64,000 nucleotides of DNA. Origin: Siphonodentalium dalli (lineage: Eukaryota > Mollusca > Scaphopoda > Gadilida > Siphonodentaliidae). Numbering within the stretch: position 1 is the stretch's first letter; each line of letters opens with the position of its first letter. This document shows, in pieces, positions 52,341 through 60,545 of this stretch. Where the stretch lies: NCBI GenBank assembly GCA_032622095.1, contig CP136063.1, positions 35,442,106-35,506,105 of the forward strand, written 5' to 3'. A program made the translations under genes and the position numbers. Under the pieces are notes generated by a model. That model worked only from the letters and a program-made list of their open reading frames with translations, was not told where the DNA came from and did not search any database.

Positions 52341-52959
52341 TGTCTGTTTTGAGCAAAATCATTTTGCGAAGTCGTCGGTTTGTCGCGGTAAAGGACACAG
52401 GAGAGTGAATAATGTGACAGGTGCAGCTTCAAATACAAACTTTTATGATGAGGACGCAGATGCAGAAATGATTAATTTTGTTCAAATAAACAACATTGAT
52501 TATGTCAGAAAACCCAAAGCTAACTCATCACTATTCATCGAAATGATCATGCATAACAAGTGTGTGAAATTCCAAATTGACACTGGGTCCTCTGTGAACA
52601 TTGTAACAAGTGATTTGATAGGTAACGCCGTAATCGAGGACACTGCTAGTACACTGAAAATGTGGAATGGGTCACAAGAAAAACCACGCGGTGTGTGTCG
52701 GTTGATTATGGTTAATCCTCGAAACAGGAAGAAGTATTCAATACCATTTTGGGTTGTAGATGGCACCCACCGTACACCGTTAGTTGGACTTTCAGCTGGG
52801 GTTCAAATGAAGTTAATAACTGTTAATGATGATAACTTCAAACGTGTCAATGCAGTTAAGCCAGACAGTCTCATAGATGAATTTTCTGATGTGTTTGAGG
52901 GCGAGTTTGGAATATTGTCAGGAACAGTACATTTAGATGTAGATGAAATAGTTAAATAG
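52326..52959 (+). CDS. pro: R1 nucleocapsid end and aspartic protease, start of RT only
   Basis: In the +1 frame relative to gag this continues from the second zinc knuckle (CNVCFEQNHFAK) into a retropepsin-like protease. It has the active-site triad FQIDTGSSVN near 52,570 and a C-terminal TPLVGLSAG-type motif near 52,780. It then enters the segment that normally precedes reverse transcriptase (DEFSDVFEGEFGILSGTVHL) and stops at TAG, 52,957-52,959, next to a small TTAAATAG repeat. No RT palm motifs follow. The protease cleaves gag-pol in intact relatives. Here it looks structurally plausible but would need the frameshift to be made. Confidence 0.88.
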
Positions 52960-53271
52960 TTAAATAGTTCTAAAGCATCATTTTTGATGACGACCTTATT
53001 TTTTGCTCTCGGATGCAGCTTTCCGGTTGATGCAGCGAGTTCATCTCCCGAAAAAGAATAGTCGCACACACGACAAATATTATCTTCTGTAAGTTTATGT
53101 CGCGACACAGGCCATTGCTATTGCGAAGCACAACAAATAACACGTGGGGACACCTGTCAATCATCGATGTATTTTTTTTAATCCGTGACGTCATTTTGGG
53201 GAAGCTCTTCGCTGAATAGAAATGGTTTTGGCGACATAAGCTCCAGACTCTATATTTCAAATATAGAGTCG
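52960..53271 (-). other. Foreign exon-like fragment inside R1
   Basis: About 310 bp between the truncated pol start and the integrase tail match no retroelement domain on the plus strand. On the minus strand a frame from a Met at 53,108 reads HKLTEDNICRVCDYSFSGDEL and continues with a Lys-rich segment, a Cys-pair motif like that of DNA-binding or transposon-associated proteins. Just upstream on that strand lies TGACGTCA (53,185-53,192), a CRE-type site, as in a promoter or 5' UTR. I infer capture of the 5' end of another gene in antisense orientation; the donor is not known. Confidence 0.5.
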
Positions 53272-53928
53272 ACGTTCACCCAGACTGTATCTGGCATTGT
53301 TAGATTGTCGTAATATCCCTCCTCAAAATGAAGGCCAGAGTCCTGCACAGTTGTTGATGAACAGGCGAACGCGTTTGTTATTGCCAATGTCTTCCAATTT
53401 GCTCAAACCTAATGTATACAATAAAAGTACACAGTCAGTGAGTGATACCATTCATAAAAAAGCACGTTATTTCAACAAGTCAACTAAACAACTTGAACCT
53501 CTGGATGAAGGTGATGTCGTTAGAATGAAACCAGTTGGTAACAATAACGTGTGGAAAAAGCAGTTGTTCAAAAACGTGTTGGTGACAGGTCATATGAGGT
53601 TACATGTGACAATGTTTCCGGTGTGTATGTTCGCAATCGTACATTCCTGAGAAAGCGCAATGAACAGTGGGATAATGGTGACATTCAAACCCGTAACCAA
53701 ACTCCAGTTTCAGAAGACACAACTCGTAGACAATTGGAGAATGAGACAATAGATCACAATGAAACGGTAGTGTCCGATTCTGAGAATGCTACGCGTGCGC
53801 CAGTTATGGCTGAACCAAATGACAATGACAGTAGTTTCAATAAACCAACGGGCATTCAAAAAGTTGCATCCCCAGTTGTAACCAGAAGTGGAAGAGTTGT
53901 GAATGCACCATCTAGATATCGTGACTGA
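53272..53928 (+). pseudogene. R1 integrase C-terminal tail, frameshifted
   Basis: Sense sequence resumes with LYLALLDCRNIPPQ, followed by GQSPAQLLMNRRTRLLLP. This is the end of the integrase core and the linker typical of Mag-like Gypsy integrases. A basic region and the DEGDVVRMKP motif follow (a C-terminal barrel-like domain). The frame shifts near 53,555-53,570; the second frame continues from KRVGDRSYEV through RNRTFLRKR to a Ser/Thr/Glu-rich tail ending TRSGRVVNAPSRYRD and TGA at 53,926. The catalytic D,D,E residues are absent because the core is deleted. Non-functional. Confidence 0.9.
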
Positions 53929-53979
53929 CAGTATAATGTTTAACACACATGATATATGTTACATGACAGTTCATTTTGT

Positions 53980-53992
53980 AAAAAAAGGAGGA
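53980..53992 (+). promoter_or_regulatory. R1 polypurine tract
   Basis: AAAAAAAGGAGGA directly abuts the TG of the 3' LTR, the standard plus-strand primer site. Confidence 0.9.
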
Positions 53993-54122
53993 TGTTTCAA
54001 TATGTCATATTTCGTTCCGTTTTATGGTTGTTCTGTATTTTGTGAGTTACCAAAATATAAGCATTTGTTTGAACCACGTTGTCAATTCAATCGGTAAATC
54101 CAAACCTAGAGGTTTTGAAACA
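53993..54122 (+). repeat. R1 3' LTR (130 bp)
   Basis: Same length and ends as the 5' LTR; three substitutions were seen, one in AAAATATAAG and two in AATCGGTAAATCC. It is followed by the CTGGG duplication. Confidence 0.95.
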
Positions 54123-54127
54123 CTGGG

Positions 54128-54517
54128 GATGTAAAAATCTGTGAACAAAATTATTGTTAATTAATTATACATAGGGCGTCATAGTATTATGTTGGTCGCC
54201 AGTGTGGCGTAGTGGGCATGAGAGGACAGAGATTGAAGCGATGTAGTGTGTATCAGTATATCTAACAACGTTTATAAAAGAGTTCCATTAAGAGAAACCA
54301 AGAAATATATTCTACGATATATTTATCGAACTCCGCTGGTATGAGCGCGGAAGCGAATCGTTCTTACTAAATCTTTGGTCTCCTTCAATTGAATACGCAT
54401 AGGTGTGTTCACATAGTATAGTTTCAGCGTGCTGCATCTGCTTGAAGTCCCAAATTCCTATCATACCAAATTGGTTACTTGGACGTATTTATCCAGATCC
54501 AGATCCAGAATGTGTGA
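54128..54517. other. Spacer between R1 and R2
   Basis: About 390 bp of unrecognised sequence without ORF or repeat, except for a local CCAGATCCAGATCCAGA near 54,492. Confidence 0.5.
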
Positions 54518-54541
54518 GTACTGTAGCATACTAGACACTAC

Positions 54542-54581
54542 GCCGCCCTAATGATCAGCTCAAACTGCCCATTAGGGCGGC
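54542..54581. repeat. E1 left terminal hairpin
   Basis: GCCGCCCTAATG pairs perfectly with CATTAGGGCGGC across a 16-nt loop. The stem starts 10 nt from the element end and lies 2 nt outside the TIR. Confidence 0.95.
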
Positions 54582-54583
54582 TA

Positions 54584-54763
54584 ACGGCTCCCTATACCCT
54601 GTGTAAAACTATCTATTTCACAACATTTTTCATCTAAACAATGAATGCTAGCCTTATTACCTCACCATATATTTTCTGTCGGTACTCCCCGCCACAAGTT
54701 GACGCCAAAAGTTCCCACAATCGGCGCACCTAAATGCTTCTATCAGACATTTGTCATTTGTCA
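54584..54763 (+). repeat. E1 left inverted repeat (180 bp)
   Basis: Begins ACGGCTCCCTATACCCTGTG. It is the reverse complement of 55,731-55,910 except for one A/G difference near its start (GTGTAAAAC versus GTGTAGAAC). Confidence 0.97.
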
Positions 54764-55730
54764 CAATACAAATAAGCATGGACCTCCATCTTGTTGTCAT
54801 CGAGGTCGGCAGTACCGCAGTAAATACATTTCAGACTAAAGTACTGGATAATCAATATTTTCGCATGGGTGGCGGGTTACGATTTTCGTACGCAGAGGTG
54901 TTTATTAAAGAGACGTTCTATTTCATTTCTGCAATTAAAGCATATCTCGCAATATCTCAGCTATTGTTCTCCGTCTTCCACCACAGCTCAGCGGTGTTGC
55001 TCATTTGTTCTCACCATTTGTAACTAACTGCATACTATTGTCTGATACTTGTAATTATGTCGGTAGGCGTACGCTATTGGTATGTATACACGGGTATTTT
55101 GTGTGAACAATAATATTATTTGTTGAATGTTTCTGTTGTTGTTTAGTTGTAGCTGACACTTATTGGTTGGCTGCTACTGAGATCAAACAATCGTTGGCAA
55201 TGAGCAACTTTGTGTACGGACATTTGTAATAAATCATATATGCAGAATTGCACTGTGCTGTGCCAACAAGGGATCAAAGTGTGAAATGTTCACTGCGAAA
55301 TTGCCAAAGCTGCACATCATATCAGTTGCACAGTAGAACTTATCGACATTGAAATCAGCAGTAATCATGATGACATTTTTTCACAGAGTAGGCTATTCCG
55401 ATCGTGGTTACGATCTAGACTATTTCGTAATATCTTACAACGTATGCAAAATATAAGTTTAAAGACTTAATAACAGGATATATTCACCGATGGAATCAAG
55501 ATTCAATGTAAATGTAACATTGGGTATACAGTATAAGCGGTCGGGATTATTCTATTCTCCACCTATCATCTGTTCAGCGATATCACACTTCGGCTATAAA
55601 TGAGTAATGATTGTATCAGGTTATCCAGTAGTTTGACCTTGTTTTGTTCAGACTTCCCCGCATCGTCACATGATCGTGTGAAGGTCATCAAATCAACAAC
55701 ATGGCAGATGGAAGTCGTGTTTTGTGATGT

Positions 55731-55910
55731 TGACAAATGACAAATGTCTGATAGAAGCATTTAGGTGCGCCGATTGTGGGAACTTTTGGCGTCAACTTGT
55801 GGCGGGGAGTACCGACAGAAAATATATGGTGAGGTAATAAGGCTAGCATTCATTGTTTAGATGAAAAATGTTGTGAAATAGATAGTTCTACACAGGGTAT
55901 AGGGAGCCGT
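55731..55910 (-). repeat. E1 right inverted repeat (180 bp)
   Basis: Ends GGGTATAGGGAGCCGT; partner of 54,584-54,763 with 179/180 identity. Confidence 0.97.
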
Positions 55911-55912
55911 GC

Positions 55913-55946
55913 GGCACTAGAAATGATGAAATACATTTCTAGTGCC
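55913..55946. repeat. E1 right terminal hairpin
   Basis: GGCACTAGAAATG pairs perfectly with CATTTCTAGTGCC across an 8-nt loop. It ends 10 nt from the element end. The stem is unrelated in sequence to the left hairpin. Confidence 0.95.
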
Positions 55947-55982
55947 ATCGGGTCTAGTAGCATACAGACCCCTAGTTCCAGG

Positions 55983-56015
55983 GAAACTCGAAAGATTTAC
56001 ACTCTTTTGAGTTTC
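55983..56015. repeat. E2 left terminal hairpin
   Basis: GAAACTCGAAAGA pairs with TCTTTTGAGTTTC (one G/T position) across a 7-nt loop. The stem begins 10 nt from the element end. Confidence 0.9.
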
Positions 56016-56044
56016 AGATCTCGTCAGTAGTGACCAGATCTGGT

Positions 56045-56157
56045 GCTTATACCTTTTCTAATTACAGGCGACAAAGGACTCCTGGTGGCAGACTCTGCTT
56101 GGTTCTCTTCTAATTATGGTGACACTAAAGACAAGATTCGACCAAAAGTTCCGAAAT
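56045..56157 (+). repeat. E2 left inverted arm
   Basis: Begins GCTTATACCTTTTCTA and runs to CCAAAAGTTCCGAAAT. It is imperfectly inverted at 56,673-56,782, with several substitutions and a small indel, so it is older than E1. Confidence 0.9.
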
Positions 56158-56672
56158 CGCACCTTCATGAGCTAAAATAAAGACATTTGTCATTTGTGCA
56201 AAAAATAATTGTTGTCTGTTTCATTAAAATCATTTCCTGTTTACAAATAAGCACATGTATGTCATGCGCAGTGGCATGGTTTCATAATGGTTAATAAAAC
56301 GTGTACTCCGCCCCCGAAACCGACCTGGGGAAAATGTATAAACGGAAGATATATGAAGAAAAAAATAATTATGACATTTTTTGACACCACGACAAATGTG
56401 AGAACTCATTAAGCTTCTCTGAATAAAACAATTACTTATTATCACCAATATATTTCTACAACTTGTTAAAAGTATTATACAACATTTAGTAGAATTGGAT
56501 AATAAAGCAACTCATCTACACTTTTTCTCATTCCGGCTAAATAGTGTATTTTCGAAGCAAAAATGCTATTAAAAGTATGTTAGTAATTTTTTTCCGTAAT
56601 AGTTTTATTACATATATAATACATTGGCAAAGTAGCATATACCGGTAATTTAGCAAAAGATTTTTTTTTTTC

Positions 56673-56782
56673 ATTTCGGAACTTTTGGTCGAATCTTGTC
56701 TATATTGTCACCATAAGAAGAGAACCAAGCAGAATCTGTCACCAGGAGTCCTTTATCACCTGTAAATAGAAAAGGTATGAGC
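56673..56782 (-). repeat. E2 right inverted arm
   Basis: ATTTCGGAACTTTTGGTCG to GAAAAGGTATGAGC; partner of 56,045-56,157. Confidence 0.9.
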
Positions 56783-56811
56783 TTCAGATAGAAAATGATA
56801 GTGGCTGATCA

Positions 56812-56848
56812 GAGTCTCAATACAGATGTATATCATGTATTGTGACTC
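56812..56848. repeat. E2 right terminal hairpin
   Basis: GAGTCTCAATACA pairs with TGTATTGTGACTC (one T/T mismatch) across an 11-nt loop. It ends 11 nt from the inferred end GGGTCTA. The stem differs from the other three hairpins. Confidence 0.9.
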
Positions 56849-56865
56849 AACAGGGTCTAACACTA

Positions 56866-57063
56866 ACAGACCCCCCCCCCCCTGGACGTACGGATCTGGG
56901 TCGGTGCCAAAGGTCTCCCAATTTCCCAAGCCGGGTCAGGGAAAGACCGGGCTGTGTGGCGTGGGTCACAATTTCTCGGGTGGATACATGTATATCTGGG
57001 GCCGTTGAACGGATTTCTACAAATGCATCATTAACTCAATTCCGTTGAACGGATTTTCCCAGT
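56866..57063 (-). repeat. R2 truncated 3' LTR
   Basis: Matches the intact LTR from its C-run (AGACCCC...TGGACGTACGG) to CTGGGGCC. It then jumps about 226 bp to GTTGAACGGATTTCTAC and continues to CCCAGTT, where similarity ends. Its first 16 bp lie at 54,522-54,531 and 55,966-55,972, separated by E1 and E2. The U3 part is missing. Confidence 0.88.
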
Positions 57064-57796
57064 TACACACAGCCGTATTTTCTTCATTGAGCTTAGCCTG
57101 AATGTCTTTCTCGTTATCAGAAGGACCGAGGTAACCATAAACTGAGCAGGAATTAACGTTGAGATATAGGAGGCATGTTGGCTGATCAGACCAATTGTCT
57201 TTCACAGATGCGTTGCAGGCGCCCGCAACTGAACTAAACAGTATAAAAATGTTTCTCCAATAAATCTATTCTTGTACAAAATCACCAGTATCGCTTCTTC
57301 GCCATCTCATCAGGTATATAAATACACATTTGGCGTCCTCGCCATTCCGTGGCTGCATGGCATTATACCTCGTCATCAGAATCACCACCATTAGTATAAA
57401 ATCGCGATGGCACTCTCACCATCAAGACGCGTGAATATAACAAAATGTTCTCTGGCTGCTCAAATACGTTACTTGCTCTCATTAACATCGTTGGTGTGAT
57501 GATTAACCAGCTCAAAGTATATATCTGTAGTTCCTCCCCACCTCAAGTATGTGGCACTCGATGTTCTCGGAAAATTCTATGTACTCTCCATTTGGATATA
57601 CTCATGTTGAACCAAACTACACGTTGTGTATATCGCTGCACGCAATGGCTAGTGTCCATCCAAAGATGTCTTCGGATGTCGCTGCTGAGTCGAAGGTTCT
57701 TTAGAAATCGGTAGTCGTCACCATCTTCACTGCTGCCCTCTGTTGTGTTAGTGAAGATATAACTCAGTCCAGTTTGTGGTAATGTTGAAGGGAACG
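57064..57796 (-). other. R2 internal remnant between protease and 3' LTR
   Basis: No intact domain was recognised. A minus-strand frame near 57,715-57,560 (FLKNLRLSSDIRRHLW) might be a pol or integrase remnant, but stops interrupt it. RT motifs were not found. Treated as deletion-scarred retroelement sequence. Confidence 0.45.
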
Positions 57797-58297
57797 TCAG
57801 TATGTATTATGTGTCGTATCGGTAGCAAAAACAAAAAGTTTGTGAAAATCCAATGGCCCAGTCCTCATAAAATCACGGTCGTTTCTGTTGCTTTTACTCT
57901 GCAGACACTGTCGTCGTTGACCCCCGTCCATATTGAAATGTTCCCATCGTCTGTGTGCAGCTGCATTTTCTTGTAATCTATGTGGTTGACCTTCCTTTTT
58001 ATGAAGTCCTGCCCCAGGATTCCATCTGGTTCCATATCGCATATGGTCAAATGATGTTCCCTTAAAAGTTCGTCAAACTCGATCTGTTTCTATGCGCCCA
58101 TATGTTTCCATTGCAGTGCCGCTTTTAAGAACCCTGTTTTCCACATTGCACGCATTGTCTGTTTGTATTTTGTCGTAAATTCGTTTCGCGAGCAAGGACG
58201 TCGTCGCTCCAGTGTCAATTAGAAAGTTACAAGGCACACCGTTGACATCTGTGGTGACATAAAACCCGTTATCCCATTTGTCGGAGCATGTACCCAC
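57797..58297 (-). pseudogene. pro: R2 aspartic protease, frameshifted
   Basis: A minus-strand frame from 58,297 contains NFLIDTGATTSLLAKRIYDKI, the retropepsin active-site segment with D-T-G-A. The frame breaks near 58,060. A second frame continues with CDMEPDGILGQDFIKRKVNH, carrying the G-I-L-G motif of the protease C-terminal half, and ends at VIL followed by a stop near 57,865. The sequence that normally leads to reverse transcriptase is lost. In intact relatives this enzyme matures gag and pol. Inactive here because of the frameshift. Confidence 0.85.
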
Positions 58298-58374
58298 TTT
58301 CCCGACTCTAGTTGTCTCTGTTGTGTCTGTTTGTGTACATGCAGAAGGCCTTATCTTTTCAGGAACCCCTCGGC

Positions 58375-59711
58375 CTACAGTGGTCCCTTGCAGAAGTTTC
58401 CCTGGTTGTTAATCGATTGTGGTCTGGATTCCTCGTCAGCTTCGTCTGACGTCCTTGACCATGTTGCTCTACATCCGATGTTGTTCGTCATTGGGTGTGG
58501 TTCGTGATTTCCGCTATTTCGTTCACTCGGGTGGAAGTCTCCCATGGCTACATGATGCCGCTGTGTGTAGTCACCATCGCTAGGCTGAAGTCGAGCCACA
58601 ATGCCGTATGGAGCGCTGTGTCTTTGTGTCGTTTCATCCCTCTGTCTTAAGTGGCGGGTGTCCGAATGCTGATTTGGATACGCCCTGTCACTTGTTTCAT
58701 TGCGCAGAATACCGATAGTTCTGTCGTTGATCTCTGACATTCCCTCGATAATACGAGTTCCGCCTGGCATCACTTGCATGTTGGTCCTCTCTGAGCGGCG
58801 GGAAGGGACACGCCGCTACGAGGTGCGTTCTACTGGCACACCGTAAGCATGACCCAGGGTGGCTTTCTCTGGTATTTTGTGTGGCAGACCCGGGTGGATT
58901 CAAATGTAGTTGACCCTGTCGCTCTATTAACTGTCCCATTTGCTTCATCATTGTTTTCATTTCGGCTGTGTTGTCATCTACCCCACGTGGTTCATCAATT
59001 CGCCGAACGTTTGCCCTGCGATCGTGCCCTATAATGGCCCCATATGTTCCTATTTCGTTAATGGCATCAAAGACCGTGGTGCAATTTTTGTCTATGCAAC
59101 GACACTTTAATTCTCCTCCCACACTCTTGTAAAGTTGGTTGAGGGCTAGCATCTCCTGTGCATGTATTTGATATCTGGGTATCCTTTCTGAGCCATCAAT
59201 CGTACGTCGTCGCCGAATGCAGCGTATGTCTCATTGGATCGCTTCCGCCGGGCCTCAAATTTTGCCAGCCATGTTTGTTGGTGAGCACCACTGATTCTTA
59301 TTGATAATCCCGCCTTTAATGTTCGATACTGTCTGCGCTCGTCAGGTATCAGGCTCATGTAATGCGATCTTGCAGGTCCCCACAAGCTCGCTGCTAGGCG
59401 GAGGACTCGATCTCTCTCTGTCCATCTGTTCAGCTCAGCGCAGTCTTCACAATGAGAGATGTATCCCAATCTTCCGCTCCATTGTATGTATCCGGTCTCA
59501 TCGTCAGTGGGTTCATCTGTGGTGCAACCGTTCTGTAATAACAGTGATCCCTGTGTACCCTCACATCATCATCCTCACGAAATCGGTCCGGTGTCTCGAC
59601 TTCCGGTTCATCGAGGTCGCTAGCCCCATGATCGTCACCGCCGCCCTGCATATGTCGGCGTTTTCGGAACTGCACTTCTGGGTCTGTAGAGTCGTCCATC
59701 ATGCGGATCAT
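58375..59711 (-). pseudogene. gag: R2 gag, at least two frameshifts
   Basis: Starts at MIRMMDDSTDPEVQ with an acidic N-terminal region, then the capsid motif PDTYNGAEDWD. The frame shifts at about 59,470 and continues YISHCEDCAELNRWTERD, LRLAASLWGPARSHYMSL and KFEARRKRSNETYAAFGDD, a typical Gypsy capsid. A second one-base shift near 59,160 leads into HAQEMLALNQLYKSVGG and a nucleocapsid with a CCHC knuckle, CLRCASRTHLVAACP (C-x2-C-x4-H-x4-C), near 58,850. A further Arg/Gln/Asn-rich frame covers 58,779-58,375. The order matches a complete gag, but no single frame encodes it, so the gene is dead. Confidence 0.88.
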
Positions 59712-59791
59712 TTTCCTTCGTCGTTATACGTCGGTCCGCCGTCTGTGGTCTGTGGTCCGTAGGTACGTTGATTTCGAAAAATTATCAAAAT

Positions 59792-59809
59792 CCCCACTTT
59801 CTGACACCA
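59792..59809 (-). promoter_or_regulatory. R2 primer-binding site
   Basis: TGGTGTCAGAAAGTGGGG on the minus strand starts 2 nt inside the LTR end. It resembles the TGGTGTCAGAAGTGGG class usually attributed to leucine tRNA priming in invertebrate Gypsy elements (from memory). Confidence 0.75.
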
Positions 59810-60018
59810 ATTGTAGCATACAGACCCCCCCCCCCCCTGGACGTACGGATCTGGGTCGGTGCCAAAGATCTCCCAATTTCCCAAGCCGGGTCAGGGAAAG
59901 ACCGGGCTGTGTGGCGTGGGTCACAATTTCTCGGGTGGATATATCTGGGGCCATGGCCGATTTGGTAGGCCACGGGGTCACTTACCAAGTAATAAGTCCG
60001 GTTAACACGTTGATGAAA

Positions 60019-60024
60019 TTTATT
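60019..60024 (-). promoter_or_regulatory. R2 LTR poly(A) signal
   Basis: AATAAA on the minus strand (GAATAAATTTC), about 365 bp downstream of the TATA box, as expected for the R region. Confidence 0.55.
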
Positions 60025-60119
60025 CTTTATAACAGAAATTCAGTAATGTACATATGGCGTTCAAAATATAGGCTACTAATACTATACATGTAATGATGAT
60101 ATATCTCTATAATGGAGTT

Positions 60120-60310
60120 ACTTCCCGTTAAACGGATTTCCCCAGTTACTTCCCGTTGAACGATTTCTACAGTTACTTCCCGTTGAACGGATTTCTACAA
60201 ATGCATCATTAACTCAATTCCGTTGAACGGATTTTCCCAGTTAGATAAATATCCATGTCTATATGAGCACATTAAAACTAGTTGAATCCGTTGAACGGAT
60301 TTTCACAAAG
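60120..60310. repeat. CCGTTGAACGG hyphenated-palindrome repeats
   Basis: Five near-palindromes CCGTTnAACGG or close variants (near 60,130, 60,150, 60,180, 60,222 and 60,287) sit in GTTACTTCCCGTTGAACGG-type units. Two of them also remain in the truncated LTR (57,004-57,054). Confidence 0.85.
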
Positions 60311-60386
60311 TTAGCTATTGAGTTTTGGTTTCAACTGGCAAGAGTGATGGACAATTCTAATGACCCCGAGTTGGGTTGAAACACCC

Positions 60387-60394
60387 TATTTATA
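60387..60394 (-). promoter_or_regulatory. R2 LTR TATA box
   Basis: TATAAATA on the minus strand (ACATATAAATAGGG). Immediately upstream in transcription order are the CCAAT/AACGG motifs. Confidence 0.65.
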
Positions 60395-60410
60395 TGTTTT
60401 GCCGAAATCC

Positions 60411-60545
60411 GGTGACCAATGGCATTACTGAACGGATCCGTTGGCGAGCCGATGACCAATCACGTCATAGAACGGAATCGGACCAGTCTGAACGGATCCG
60501 TCAACCAATGTCAGTACTCAACGGAATCCGTTGACCAATGATGGC
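60411..60545 (-). promoter_or_regulatory. R2 U3 cluster of CCAAT and AACGG motifs
   Basis: CCAAT occurs at 60,416, 60,456, 60,505 and 60,535 (plus-strand orientation). It alternates with AACGGATCCGTT or AACGGAATCCGTT-like sites at 60,431, 60,471, 60,491 and 60,520. A TCACGTCA lies at 60,460. All lie within about 150 bp upstream of the TATA box. Confidence 0.6.

Larger units (their letters stand above)
51290..54127 (+). mobile_element. R1: deleted Ty3/Gypsy (Mag-like) LTR retrotransposon with 5-bp TSD
   Basis: An internal region is bounded by two 130-bp LTRs and flanked by the 5-bp duplication CTGGG at 51,290-51,294 and 54,123-54,127. Order inside: LTR, PBS, gag, aspartic protease, about 310 bp of foreign sequence, integrase C-terminal tail, polypurine tract, LTR. 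Reverse transcriptase, RNase H and the integrase core are missing, so the element (2,828 bp) cannot be autonomous. The LTRs differ at three sites, so it inserted fairly recently yet already carried the deletion, or acquired it since. The Mag-like assignment rests on the gag, knuckle and integrase-tail style and is from memory. Confidence 0.95.
54532..55956. mobile_element. E1: long-TIR DNA element with terminal hairpins, 9-bp TSD
   Basis: A 1,425-bp insertion begins TAGACACTAC and ends GGGTCTA. It is flanked by GTAGCATAC on both sides (54,523-54,531 and 55,957-55,965). The intact R2 LTR at 59,812 has a single GTAGCATAC, so it is the empty site. Internal 180-bp inverted repeats match at 179 of 180 positions, so it is young. 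Outside them, each end carries a hairpin exactly 10 nt from the terminus. The central 967 bp have no transposase ORF: non-autonomous. A 9-bp TSD is compatible with Mutator-like or Merlin-like transposases; the superfamily is not assigned. Confidence 0.9.
55973..56865. mobile_element. E2: related long-TIR element with terminal hairpins, 9-bp TSD
   Basis: Inserted 7 bp from E1 in the same LTR end. Starts TAGTTCCAGG; flanked by ACAGACCCC at 55,964-55,972 and 56,866-56,874. The right end reads GGGTCTA followed by a tandem hexamer, CTAACA x2 (56,857-56,868). Removing one copy gives GGGTCTA directly abutting the TSD, the same end as E1. Inner inverted arms are 56,045-56,157 and 56,673-56,782. The inner part of the left arm (CCAAAAGTTCC...ACATTTGTCATTTGT) is shared with E1, so the two are relatives. 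No coding capacity. Confidence 0.85.

Noticed and set aside
51397-53260. Minus-strand ORFs across R1 gag and protease
   Set aside because: They are antisense to well-supported retroelement domains. Only the 52,960-53,271 segment is kept as a possible captured fragment, because no sense domain explains it.
54645-55760. Short ORFs inside E1 as a transposase
   Set aside because: They are under 95 codons, partly lie within the inverted repeats, and carry no DDE/D-like motif; E1 appears non-autonomous.
58849-59762. Plus-strand ORFs across R2 gag (for example 153 codons at 59,301-59,762)
   Set aside because: They are antisense to the gag motifs on the minus strand.
59724-60093. Overlapping ORFs on both strands in the R2 U5
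   Set aside because: The same GRTDLGRCQRSPNF-type peptide also appears at 56,842 because the two LTR copies are repeats; LTR sequence, not a gene.
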